NCBI RefSeq assembly: GCF_000741765.1
Contig: NZ_JGZU01000018.1
Span: 1 to 64,000, forward strand
Length of the DNA: 64,000 bases
Origin: Bifidobacterium tsurumiense
GTDB taxonomy: Bacteria; Actinomycetota; Actinomycetes; Actinomycetales; Bifidobacteriaceae
Reading direction: 5' to 3'
The notes under the pieces were generated by a model. That model was not told where the DNA came from, made no database searches, and worked only from the letters and a program-made list of their open reading frames with translations. Each line of letters starts with the position of its first letter. The stretch's first letter is position 1. The position numbers were made by a program, and so were the translations under genes. Of this stretch, positions 18,052 through 27,140 are shown in pieces.

Positions 18052-19023
18052 ATGTCAGGGCAAGCGAAGCTGGTCGCGCAGGGCGGCTTGAGCATCTCCC
18101 TCTCAGCACAACGAGATGCGACGAAACAAGCTAGGGTAGATGTCCCGCTCAATGCGCATCGACGCGATTGGCGTGGGTGGAAGTTTATTGGACCATTTGC
18201 GGCTGTTTTCGTATTGGTCTTCATTGTGCCAGTGCTGTATGCGATTTGGATATCTTTTTTCCAAAACAGGATGATAGGCGGCAATCGATTTGTTGGTTTG
18301 GCTAATTATCAACGCCTTTTCGCAGATGGACAATTCTGGAGTGCAGTAGGTCGCGTGGCCATATTCACAGTTGTGCAGGTACCAATTATGCTTTTCTTGG
18401 CAGCTGCCATGGCATTGGCAATTGACTCGATGAAATTGCACGGTACCAAATTCTTCCGTATTGCAACCTTCCTGCCTTATGCAGTGCCAGCCGTGGTCTC
18501 GACTCTGATTTGGGGATTCGTATACGGCTCGAAATATGGCTTGGTTGGCTCGATGAATTCTTGGTTCGGCTGGCAGGTGGATGTACTCTCGCCATCGGTA
18601 TTACTCGCATCCATCGGCAATATTGTCACTTGGGGATATACGGGATACAACATGTTGATTTTCTATAGCTCACTTTCCACAATTCCGCATTCGCTATATG
18701 AGGCAGCATCGATTGACGGAGCCTCTGAATGGCAGGTGATTAAGAGCATCAAATTGCCGGAACTGCGTGGATCGTTGGCAATTACGGTGATTTTCTCAAT
18801 CATTGGTTCTTTCCAACTCTTCAATGAGCCGAGTATTTTGCAGAATATGGTGCCAGGCAATGCGGTAACCACCTACTACACGCCCAATATGTATGCATAC
18901 AATTTGAGCTTCTCTGGCAACCAAAGTAATTATGCGGCTGCGCTTGCGATTGTTATGGCATTGATCACCATGGCGGTTGCATATGCGGTCCAATTGCGCG
19001 GAATGAAGGAGCAGATGAAATGA
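18052..19023 (+). CDS. Carbohydrate ABC transporter permease (MalF type, GH42 locus)
   Basis: A 323-residue membrane protein with a polar N-terminal tail of about 45 residues and six hydrophobic helices. The EAA loop reads YEAASIDGASEWQVIKSIKLP. I take the start at 18052, where GGAGAA lies six bases upstream; an in-frame ATG 12 bases earlier sits on top of that ribosome site. It follows the binding-protein gene by 147 bp and precedes its MalG-type partner by 99 bp. No ATPase gene is present in the operon. Confidence 0.9.
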   Translation: MSGQAKLVAQGGLSISLSAQRDATKQARVDVPLNAHRRDWRGWKFIGPFAAVFVLVFIVPVLYAIWISFFQNRMIGGNRFVGLANYQRLFADGQFWSAVGRVAIFTVVQVPIMLFLAAAMALAIDSMKLHGTKFFRIATFLPYAVPAVVSTLIWGFVYGSKYGLVGSMNSWFGWQVDVLSPSVLLASIGNIVTWGYTGYNMLIFYSSLSTIPHSLYEAASIDGASEWQVIKSIKLPELRGSLAITVIFSIIGSFQLFNEPSILQNMVPGNAVTTYYTPNMYAYNLSFSGNQSNYAAALAIVMALITMAVAYAVQLRGMKEQMK

Positions 19024-19122
19024 GGGAAAATCTGTCGGTGCATGAGGGGGATTACAGCCTCGGATTTGCAAATATATCCGCCGAAGTAAGTATTCGCACA
19101 ATAATGAAAGAGATGGTCTGAA

Positions 19123-20124
19123 ATGTCGATGGTCACCGCTGAAGAGCGTCTCAGTGCACGCGAGCTCCGAGAATTGGAACGCGCATCGAGAAGGGCCGAA
19201 AAAGAACGTACCAAGCGAGTGGCGCATGATGAGTCCGAGGAACGTCGCCGTTCGGAACGCAGTGGGTTCGTGAATGTGGCCAATCCTAGGCGCAGCAAAC
19301 TGCTGACACTCCTATGCGCATTATTCGCAGCGTACTGCCTGTTCCCATTCATCTATTTGATGATTAATGCCACCAAAACGCAGGCTGATTTCACATCGAC
19401 CTTCGGACTTGGGCCAGGTCGCAGTTTTGCGCTCTGGGACAATATCGTCACCGTTTTCACTTATCAGGACGGTATATTCTCGCGCTGGTTGCTGAATACC
19501 TTGTTCTATGTCGTTGTGGGAGCGGGAGGAGCGACACTGCTTGCCATTATGGGCGGCTACGGGTTGGCCAAATTCAGGTTTCCAGGGCGTAAGGCAATAT
19601 TCGCAATCATAATCGGATCGATCAGCGTGCCCGGTATCGCATTGGCAGTCCCTCAATTCTTGCTCTTTGCCAAACTGGGGTTGACGAATACGCCATGGTC
19701 CATGATCATACCCTCACTGATTTCGCCTTTTGGACTGTATTTGATGTGGGTGTTCTCCGACCAAGCTGTGCCGACGGAATTGCTCGAAGCAGCTCGAGTA
19801 GATGGTGCGGGAGAGCTGCGTACATTCTTCCAGGTTTCATTACCGCTGCTGGCCCCCGGTATTGTAACCACGGCCTTGTTCACAATCGTGGCAACGTGGA
19901 ATAACTATTTCCTTCCGCTCATCATGCTGAAGGATGCTGATTGGTACCCACTCACCATTGGCTTGAACCAATGGAAAGACCAAGCAAGCATTGCAGGAGG
20001 TCAAGCAATTCAGAATCTTGTCATTACAGGCTCATTAATTACCATAATCCCATTGGTCATAGCCTTCTTAATGCTGCAACGATACTGGCAGTCAGGGCTG
20101 GCCGCTGGAGCCGTCAAAGAATAA
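19123..20124 (+). CDS. Carbohydrate ABC transporter permease (MalG type, GH42 locus)
   Basis: A 333-residue permease. The first 60 or so residues are unusually long and charged (many Glu and Arg, likely helical) and probably cytoplasmic; six hydrophobic helices follow. The EAA loop is LEAARVDGAGELRTFFQVSLP and the C-terminus GLAAGAVKE is typical of MalG. The ribosome site before 19123 is weak. It completes the channel with the preceding gene, and the GH42 enzyme gene follows 109 bp later. The charged N-terminal extension is the only odd part. Confidence 0.9.
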   Translation: MSMVTAEERLSARELRELERASRRAEKERTKRVAHDESEERRRSERSGFVNVANPRRSKLLTLLCALFAAYCLFPFIYLMINATKTQADFTSTFGLGPGRSFALWDNIVTVFTYQDGIFSRWLLNTLFYVVVGAGGATLLAIMGGYGLAKFRFPGRKAIFAIIIGSISVPGIALAVPQFLLFAKLGLTNTPWSMIIPSLISPFGLYLMWVFSDQAVPTELLEAARVDGAGELRTFFQVSLPLLAPGIVTTALFTIVATWNNYFLPLIMLKDADWYPLTIGLNQWKDQASIAGGQAIQNLVITGSLITIIPLVIAFLMLQRYWQSGLAAGAVKE

Positions 20125-20233
20125 ACATGTACTGGTCTCATAATTAACAACCAGTATCGCAATATATCGGTTTCCCAGAATGCACGCTTCACACAAGCCA
20201 GCTTTTGGGAGCCGAATACCAAAGGAACTCATT

Positions 20234-22402
20234 ATGTCTATGCAACGCAAACACACTTGGCCATCACTGCTTACGGCAAACGGCAAAGGAATCGCCTTTG
20301 GCGGCGACTACAACCCTGACCAGTGGCCTGAAGAAGTGTGGGACGAAGATATCCGACTGATGAAACAAGCCAAGGTCAATGTCGTTGCGCTGGGGATATT
20401 CAGCTGGGATCGTATTCAACCGGCTGAGGGCGAATGGGATTTCGCATGGCTGGATCGAATAATCAACAAGCTGGGTGATGCGGGCATATCCGTGGATTTG
20501 GCATCGGCTACCGCGTCTGCACCCATATGGCTGTATAACAAGTATCCGGAGGTGCTGCCGCAAGACAAATACGGTCACGTAATCAATGCCGGTTCGCGTC
20601 AATCCTGGAGACCTACCAGCCCGGTATTCAAACGATTCGCATTGGCTTTATGCAAAGCTTTGGCAGAACGATATGCCGATAATCCAACGGTTACGGCATG
20701 GCATATCGGCAATGAATATGGTTGGAATAACCGTGAGGACTACTCGGATGATGCTTTGCGTGAGTTCCGCCTGTGGTGCGCTCGCAAATATGGCAGCATC
20801 GATGCATTGAATAAGGCTTGGGGCTCGAGTTTCTGGTCGCAGGAAGTGCACAGTTTCGATGACGTGCTTTTGCCGCGTCATATGGGTCCTGATTCCATGG
20901 TGAATCCATCGCAGCAGCTGGACTTTGAACGCTTCGGTAATGATATGCTCTTGGAATTCTATAAAGCCGAGCGTGATGTTATTGCCGAAATCAGCCCGGA
21001 CAAGCCTTGCACCACCAATTTCATGATTTCGACTGATCAGTGCGCAATGGATTATGCGCAATGGGGTAGGGAAGTTGATTTCGTCTCCAATGATCATTAC
21101 TTCCATGAAGGTGAATCCCACCTGGATGAATTGGCCTGCTCGGATTCCTTGGTCAGTTCGATTGCCGAACGCAATCCGTGGTATTTGATGGAACACTCCA
21201 CTTCTGCAGTGCAGTGGAAGCCGCTCAATGCGCGCAAAAGGCATGGAGAGCTATTGCGTGATTCATTGGCTCATGTGGCTATGGGCGCCGATGCGATTAA
21301 TTTTTTCCAATGGAGACAATCCGCTTTCGGCGCCGAGGCATTCCATTCAGCTATGCTTCCACACGCTGGTGAGCACAGCAAACTCTTTGAGCGCGTATGT
21401 GAATTGGGCGAAGCCTTGGATATGCTCAGTTCTGCGGGCGTTCCCGGAAGTACACTCGTATCATCCGGCACGGCCATTCTCTTCAGCGCCCAATCCGAAT
21501 GGGCGACGCGTTGCCAAACTCTGCCAAGCAATAAACTCAATCACTGGCATGATGTTAGGGACTGGTATCGGGCATTCCTAGATGCGGGTTCTCGTGCCGA
21601 TGTGGTGCCGCTTTCCGCACATTGGGAGGGCTATTCGACGGTTGTGCTGCCTACCATGCTTGTGCTTTCCAATGAGGATGCGTATAGGCTGAAAACGTTT
21701 GCAGCTGCGGGCGGCACAGTCATAGTCGGTTATGCATCCGGTCTGGTGGATGAACAATTCCATGTGGGATTGGGTGGATATCCAGGTGCCGGTGATGGAG
21801 TACTCCGTGACATGCTCGGCATTCGTGGTGAAGAATTCAATATTCTCGGAGACGAGGCACAAGGTGAAACACGTGAAATATCGCTTTCCAACGGCATGGT
21901 GACACGTCTGTGGCAAAACGATATCGATGTTGTTCCTGACGCAGATGTGCTGGCCACATATGAAGGCGAAGGTGCAGAGGAATGGGAGTTACAGGGAGTC
22001 CCTGCCATAACCAGTCATGCATATGGCGATGGAAAGGCAATATTCGTTGGGTGCGATTTGAAATGCGAGGATATCGCTCGATTAATCTCCAAAGAACTCA
22101 GCGAAGTATTGACGAATACATCCTCGAGCATTGATTATGCGACTTCTGAGTTTGAGGATATTGACGCCGGAGCAAACCGTTCTGTCAATAATGCGATATT
22201 GCACACCGTGCGCAAAGGAGAGAACGGCATATTCGATTTTTATATTGTGCGCGGCAACAGCCCTGTTGAAGTTTCTGTGGAAGCTGGAACAGTGCTGGTT
22301 GCTCAGCATTGCACGCAAGCCGATTCAAGTGCGCAGCCGGATCACCAGACTCGGTATGCATTGCAGCGCAATGGTATTCTGATTACGAAGCGGCAAGCAT
22401 GA
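20234..22402 (+). CDS. Beta-galactosidase, glycoside hydrolase family 42
   Basis: A 722-residue cytoplasmic enzyme with no signal peptide. It starts at 20234 after AAAGGAA. The TIM barrel begins with FGGDYNPDQWPEEVW. The acid/base Glu161 lies in WHIGNEYG and the nucleophile Glu320 in WYLMEHSTSAVQW. The middle is a trimerisation domain and the C-terminus is the short beta domain. GH42 enzymes of bifidobacteria release galactose from galacto-oligosaccharides or plant galactan fragments. Its place after the ABC transporter genes fits intracellular cleavage of the imported sugar. Length and motifs are complete. Confidence 0.95.
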   Translation: MSMQRKHTWPSLLTANGKGIAFGGDYNPDQWPEEVWDEDIRLMKQAKVNVVALGIFSWDRIQPAEGEWDFAWLDRIINKLGDAGISVDLASATASAPIWLYNKYPEVLPQDKYGHVINAGSRQSWRPTSPVFKRFALALCKALAERYADNPTVTAWHIGNEYGWNNREDYSDDALREFRLWCARKYGSIDALNKAWGSSFWSQEVHSFDDVLLPRHMGPDSMVNPSQQLDFERFGNDMLLEFYKAERDVIAEISPDKPCTTNFMISTDQCAMDYAQWGREVDFVSNDHYFHEGESHLDELACSDSLVSSIAERNPWYLMEHSTSAVQWKPLNARKRHGELLRDSLAHVAMGADAINFFQWRQSAFGAEAFHSAMLPHAGEHSKLFERVCELGEALDMLSSAGVPGSTLVSSGTAILFSAQSEWATRCQTLPSNKLNHWHDVRDWYRAFLDAGSRADVVPLSAHWEGYSTVVLPTMLVLSNEDAYRLKTFAAAGGTVIVGYASGLVDEQFHVGLGGYPGAGDGVLRDMLGIRGEEFNILGDEAQGETREISLSNGMVTRLWQNDIDVVPDADVLATYEGEGAEEWELQGVPAITSHAYGDGKAIFVGCDLKCEDIARLISKELSEVLTNTSSSIDYATSEFEDIDAGANRSVNNAILHTVRKGENGIFDFYIVRGNSPVEVSVEAGTVLVAQHCTQADSSAQPDHQTRYALQRNGILITKRQA

Positions 22403-22574
22403 TGACGATTGGTGTGTCGCTGGCGACCGATGAGAAAAACTGTGATCCGGTTCCAATAACGATCGGCGGTTAAAGCATGTGAGCGGCATATGAGCGGCAA
22501 CCTGCCATTGCGCGGGCATCCGGCAGCTCTTGCCAGATGCTGACACCGCCGAGCAAGCGGAGGAGAGTCGGTGT

Positions 22575-23633
22575 ATGGATGGAGCGAACCAAGAGCGTAA
22601 ACGTGTTACGTTGCGCGATGTAGCTCAGGAAGCTGGTGTATCGCTCAAAACTGCTTCCAATGTAATCAACGGTTCAGGCAGAATGTCCGAGCAGACCCGT
22701 TTGCGTGTGCAAGAAGTCATTGAACGGCTGGGATATCGAGTCAACATGGCCGCCCGAAATCTCAGCCGAAATCATACTGGTTTTATCACTCTCGCTGTGC
22801 CCAGCCTGACTCCTCCATATCTTGCTGAATTGGCCAATCGAGTAATTGATACAGCAAGGCAGAAGGATTATTCGGTATATGTAACCACATATGCAGAAGG
22901 TTCGGCACAAGGTGCAAAAAAACTATTGGAAGACTTCAATACCACCGTTTCAGACGGCATGATTCTCTCCATGAGCGAGGTGGAAGATTTCAAGCCGGAA
23001 TATCTGAAGACAAGCTATCCACTGGTATGCGTTGGCGCAAGAACAACATGGGGCATAGCGGACCATGTGACCCCGGATGATGTGAGGGCGGCAGCGCTTG
23101 CAGCAGGGTACTTGTTCGATCATGGTGCACAGCATTTGGCGGTGGTTGGCGTGCGCGATGACCGACATGATTTAGTTACTATGGCGAAGGCTTCAGAGGG
23201 GAATGCCCAGCTACGTCTGCGCGGCATAATCGAGGAATGTCACCGGCGTGGAGTTGAGCTTGATGAGCGGCTTTTGGGCAGGACCGGTCAGGACTGGTCC
23301 ATAGGTTCGGGATATCGGGTTACTGAGCGATTGATTTCAGGGAATATTCCTTTTGACGGTATCGTGGCGCTCAACGATCAGCTGGCCATCGGCGCGATTT
23401 CGGCGCTGAGTGCGTATGGAATCGAAATACCTGAGCAGGTGCAGGTTATCGGCTTCGACAATATTGAAGAAGCCGAATACCTGCAGACACCTTTAACTAC
23501 TATGGATTCACGATTGGAATGGACTGCACCCACTGCTGTGGATCGTATTTTGGGGCGCATTCGTGGGACGATTACGGAACCTGAACTTATTACCGTGGAA
23601 TCACGGGTTATTGCAAGGGCAAGCACGCGCTAG
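22575..23633 (+). CDS. LacI family transcriptional regulator of the GH42 locus
   Basis: A 352-residue repressor. The start at 22575 has GGAGGAGAG upstream; an earlier in-frame ATG is less likely. The DNA-binding domain is VTLRDVAQEAGVSLKTASNVING with the hinge near residue 55-60, followed by the sugar-binding sensor domain. It lies 172 bp after the GH42 gene in the same direction, so it may be the last gene of the operon or have its own promoter. Its likely targets are the paired repeats at 16401-16444. Inducer unknown, probably galactose-containing. Confidence 0.92.
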   Translation: MDGANQERKRVTLRDVAQEAGVSLKTASNVINGSGRMSEQTRLRVQEVIERLGYRVNMAARNLSRNHTGFITLAVPSLTPPYLAELANRVIDTARQKDYSVYVTTYAEGSAQGAKKLLEDFNTTVSDGMILSMSEVEDFKPEYLKTSYPLVCVGARTTWGIADHVTPDDVRAAALAAGYLFDHGAQHLAVVGVRDDRHDLVTMAKASEGNAQLRLRGIIEECHRRGVELDERLLGRTGQDWSIGSGYRVTERLISGNIPFDGIVALNDQLAIGAISALSAYGIEIPEQVQVIGFDNIEEAEYLQTPLTTMDSRLEWTAPTAVDRILGRIRGTITEPELITVESRVIARASTR

Positions 23634-23726
23634 ATTGCGGCGTTGCGTGCGGTATTCCAGTTATCTGGTGTCCCGGAAAGAATAGTATGCTGCGAAGTCG
23701 CGTAACGTCCTGATTTTGTGCCTTGT

Positions 23727-24450
23727 TTACAGTTCCGATAGGAAATCCATATGCTCGATGAGTGCATCGGCAAGAATCACATAGCCATGCGCAGAAGGAT
23801 GGAAACCATCAAGAAGCCCAGAATTCCTCGTTGATATCGAGAGGAGCGTGGGCCATATCAATGTATGCAATATTGCGCGAGGCGCAGAGTTGCTTAGACA
23901 TCTCCGTTTGCTTGTCAATGCGGCGCAAAATCTCTTCGCTAAGCATGCCCGGAATTCTGGGGGAGCGGAATGCTTGCGCAGAGGAAGCCACCAGTACTCG
24001 TTTTGCTTTGGTTGATGCGATATCAAGTACTGCGGAGAGGTCATCGCGCCAATCATCCAAGTTGCGACGGGCGAGCACATCATTGGTTCCGGCGCACAGG
24101 AATAGCAGGTCGATGTCGTCCTCAAGCTCATCCATAAAGCGGTACCTCACTCGACGCATTGTTGAGCCAAGCTTGGCGTGAGTGCTCCACTGAACCGATT
24201 TGCCGGTCGCATTCGCTATTCGTTGTGCCATAAGCGGTGTGAGGCCAAGTGATTGGTCGGTGACCCCTGAGCTGCCGATAAGGGAATCGCCCACGGCGAC
24301 AAACCGGATGGCTGAGGTCGATGGTTTGGTCATTTCTCCTTCAGGATTGATGATTCCATCCCGATCCCCTTGAGGTTCCGGCAGCAGATGCACGGTTTTC
24401 GCGACCCAAGCTGCTTGTGCGAGCAACATCCCTCTCTTTGCAATATTCAT
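23727..24450 (-). pseudogene. SGNH/GDSL-type hydrolase, frameshifted before the catalytic Asp-His
   Basis: The gene would encode about 240 residues of a cytoplasmic SGNH esterase. The N-terminal frame (from 24450) has the nucleophile Ser56 in VAVGDSLIG and block III GTNDV, then stops at 23809 after NEEFWAS. The next frame carries the missing end, DGFHPSAHGY, with the catalytic Asp and His, and stops at 23727. Removing one T from the sequence around 23812-23816 joins the two frames exactly where homology requires. As sequenced, the product lacks Asp-His and should be inactive. A sequencing error or strain-specific mutation are both possible. Confidence 0.85.
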
Positions 24451-24648
24451 GCTTATTACCTTAGGTAGGTTGCGAGACTACCGGTATTCTGTGCTTTTGG
24501 AATGAGCGCAATCTTATAGGTTTCGCTGGTTCAGGTGACAGTGTGGATGTATCTGAAGAACTATATGCAAGGATAATGCGGACTTACGCAAGGATATTGA
24601 GTTTATTCTGATCGCCGCCTGAAATGCAGCCGGCATCCTAGGCGGCCA

Positions 24649-24660
24649 TATAATGTCCTC
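24649..24660 (+). promoter_or_regulatory. Leaderless-type promoter of the AlkD-like gene
   Basis: A perfect TATAAT at 24649-24654 ends six bases before the ATG at 24661, and no ribosome binding site is present. That spacing puts the transcription start at or next to the A of the start codon, as in leaderless actinobacterial mRNAs. Confidence 0.6.
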
Positions 24661-25335
24661 ATGGATTTTGACGCGGTACTGGCAATGGTGCAGGCACATG
24701 CTGATGAGCGCAAAGCACAGGGTATGCGTGCGTATATGCGAGATCAATTTGAGTTCTTAGGGGTTGCTACTCCGGTACGCAGAGCATCGACCAGGCCAGT
24801 GCTGAGGGAAGCGCGCAATGACGGCCGTTCTCGTGGGAACGAGGCTGTGGATTGGCTCTTCATTCACAAATGTTGGGATTGCGAATATCGGGAGCTTCAA
24901 TATGTTGCCATAGATTACTTATTGGCTATGGTGAAGTGGCTGGATGCCGACGATCTGGATCGCGTAGCTGAAATGGCGAAGGTTAAGCGTGGTGGGATAC
25001 GGTTGATGGACTCGCAGGGGGTTGTGAGTCGGGTGGTGCGTGCGCATCGGGATTTTTCGGAGAAGATGGTTACGTGGAGCGTTGACGAGAATATGTGGGT
25101 GCGACGCATGGCGATTGAGCATCAGTTGGGATATAAAGCCGAAACCGATGAGGCGCTGTTGGAACGTATCATCCTTGACAATGTCGGAGGATCTGAATTC
25201 TTCATCAACAAGGCGATAGGTTGGGCTTTGCGTGATTATTCCAAGACGAATCCAGCGTGGGTGAGTGCGTTTATTGAGCGGCACGGTGACAAGCTTGCTG
25301 CGCTTAGCATTCGAGAAGGTAGCAAATATGTGTGA
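24661..25335 (+). CDS. AlkD-like DNA alkylation repair protein
   Basis: A 224-residue all-helical HEAT-like repeat protein of the AlkD family, which excises positively charged alkylated bases without flipping them. The C-terminal signature NVGGSEFFINKAIGWALRDYSKTNP is intact, including the Trp and Arg expected to line the DNA groove. However, the central block that reads WWD in typical AlkD appears here as RLMDSQG (Asp117): the Asp is kept but the preceding Trp residues are not. Activity may therefore differ from classical AlkD. It is probably translated from a leaderless mRNA. It is unlinked to its neighbours. Confidence 0.82.
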   Translation: MDFDAVLAMVQAHADERKAQGMRAYMRDQFEFLGVATPVRRASTRPVLREARNDGRSRGNEAVDWLFIHKCWDCEYRELQYVAIDYLLAMVKWLDADDLDRVAEMAKVKRGGIRLMDSQGVVSRVVRAHRDFSEKMVTWSVDENMWVRRMAIEHQLGYKAETDEALLERIILDNVGGSEFFINKAIGWALRDYSKTNPAWVSAFIERHGDKLAALSIREGSKYV

Positions 25336-25348
25336 CCGTCGCACGCAA

Positions 25349-25382
25349 AATGGCCTCTGCTTCATGTGATGCAGAGGCCATT
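25349..25382. terminator. Bidirectional terminator between AlkD-like and surface-protein genes
   Basis: AATGGCCTCTGC at 25349-25360 pairs with GCAGAGGCCATT at 25371-25382, a 12-bp stem with a 10-nt loop. On the minus strand the stem runs into TTTTG. It lies between two converging genes. Confidence 0.8.
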
Positions 25383-25419
25383 GAATTATGCGCGATTAGC
25401 CAAATTGAGGCTGTTGTTA

Positions 25420-27138
25420 TCAGCGGTCAGCAGACTCGCGCTTCTTGTTCACAACCGTCAGAGCGATACCTGCAATGGCGAGCATGATGCCGGCTGCTAC
25501 CGGCATGGCAAGAGCCGAGCCAGTGCGAGCCAAGGACTTCTCGGCATGAGGCTTCTTAGTCGGCTTGGCGGCGGGCTTGTTGTTGCTCGTAGTGTCATCG
25601 CCCTTTGGCGTTTCAGGAGTGCCTGAATTGCCGTTGTTGCCAGAGTTGTTGGTGTTGCAGCTTTCGGCCTTTTGGGCGGTGAAGGTGCGGGTTGCCGTGG
25701 TGCCTTCGGGGAAGGCGTAGCCGTCATTGGCGGTGGCGGTCACGGTCACGGTGTCGCCGTACTGGTAGTTGTAGCGTCCCTGGCTGTCGGCGGTGAGGTC
25801 GTTGCCCTTGGAGTCGGTGACGGTGTAGGTGACGCCTTCGGTTGTGGCGGTCTTGACGTACGGGTTGTCTGCGCAGTCTGCGGGGTCGGAGGCCTCGGGT
25901 TCGATCTTCCACGGGTCCACGACGGTGGGCTCGGGCTCAGTCACATTGAACGTGTAAGAGATCTGGTTCGGCTTTGCGGCATCGGCTCCGGCATCACGGC
26001 CTTCGTCGCTTTGCTTTGCAGCGAAGAACATATATGTACGATCGCCATTGTCGGTATTGCTGGTCAGCTCTTCTTCGCTATTTGCTCGTGCCTGATCATA
26101 GATACCTGCAGCGGTTCCTCGAATAGTGATTGGGCTTTCTGTGCTTGCATCATCGGCAACAGACAGACCTGTAATGGATACTTGGACATTGCTCAAATCC
26201 AGAGAATTCACTTCGGTGACCCGGTCGCGTATCTTTTCGATACCACCGTGATTATCCATGCGGATATTTACCAAGAGTTTGCTGCCATTGTCTGTCAGCG
26301 AAGTAGTTGCCGTAAACCCTGGCAGGCCGGTAAGCGTTGCCTGAGGTAGCGGGTCAGACACCGTAACGCCTTCCGGTATATCCACAGTCAATGCAATTTG
26401 TGCATCCGCCTTTATCAACTTGGTGTCAGCATAATTCTCAGCCTGTTCTTCGGTTGGTGTACCCATTCGAAGTCCCAGCATGGTATTTGCGTTGAAATAT
26501 CTCTTGAAAGCAGTGGCATTCAACGAGAATGTAAGATCGATAGGAGCTCCGGATGTGTAGTCTCCGACTGTTGTGGAGTCATCACTTTCTGAGGATTTCA
26601 AATCGCCGAAAATCGTGAACGCATTTTCTGCATCGCCTAATTCGGCTTTTGTGGGCAGTTGATCTTGCGCAAAGCCAAATGGATTGTAGTCCAAGTACGT
26701 GCCGGTTCCCGTATGATACGTATACCTATCCACAGTCACGCCGCCAGGGTCAGGCATGTAATTGTATGATGGCCACACATTATTCGTCACAATACCGGAA
26801 CTCGGGGTGGTGTTAGTCCCCGTGACGGTGTTCTGAATGTTTGCAATGTCTGTCTGGTCAGGCGTAAGCAAGTGCTGGGGGAGAAGACCGGTATATGTTC
26901 TAGAAATAGGTTTCGTTCCCGATACTGTGAACTTCTGTAGATCAGTCCAATAGTCTGCGCTTTGGGTCTGGTCATACAACTGTCCTGTGGGCATACCGTT
27001 TGTGCCATATGAATACAGATAGGGCAGATAAATATCATCGGTTGCATCTGCCGCCGAAGCCGGAATTGACATCGCCATCAGTAGTGTGGCGGCAGTACCG
27101 AGGGACAATAATCCTCGAATGTATTGTTTACCTTTCAT
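25420..27138 (-). CDS. Sortase-anchored surface protein of unknown function
   Basis: About 572 residues. I take the ATG at 27138, five bases after AGGAG; a GTG six bases earlier overlaps that site. A signal peptide ends near SIPASAADA. Residues 30-410 resemble no family I recognise. An 80-residue module with a DPADC start and YTVTDSKGN core follows (about 425-505), closely matching part of the giant adhesin at 6811-10935. A Gly/Asn/Thr/Lys linker leads to LARTG, a hydrophobic helix and KKRE tail for sortase anchoring. It is transcribed right after the secreted protein at 27141-27947, so the two probably work together at the surface. The shared module is visibly richer in G+C than the rest. 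Confidence 0.85.
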   Translation of the reverse strand: MKGKQYIRGLLSLGTAATLLMAMSIPASAADATDDIYLPYLYSYGTNGMPTGQLYDQTQSADYWTDLQKFTVSGTKPISRTYTGLLPQHLLTPDQTDIANIQNTVTGTNTTPSSGIVTNNVWPSYNYMPDPGGVTVDRYTYHTGTGTYLDYNPFGFAQDQLPTKAELGDAENAFTIFGDLKSSESDDSTTVGDYTSGAPIDLTFSLNATAFKRYFNANTMLGLRMGTPTEEQAENYADTKLIKADAQIALTVDIPEGVTVSDPLPQATLTGLPGFTATTSLTDNGSKLLVNIRMDNHGGIEKIRDRVTEVNSLDLSNVQVSITGLSVADDASTESPITIRGTAAGIYDQARANSEEELTSNTDNGDRTYMFFAAKQSDEGRDAGADAAKPNQISYTFNVTEPEPTVVDPWKIEPEASDPADCADNPYVKTATTEGVTYTVTDSKGNDLTADSQGRYNYQYGDTVTVTATANDGYAFPEGTTATRTFTAQKAESCNTNNSGNNGNSGTPETPKGDDTTSNNKPAAKPTKKPHAEKSLARTGSALAMPVAAGIMLAIAGIALTVVNKKRESADR

Positions 27139-27140
27139 TT

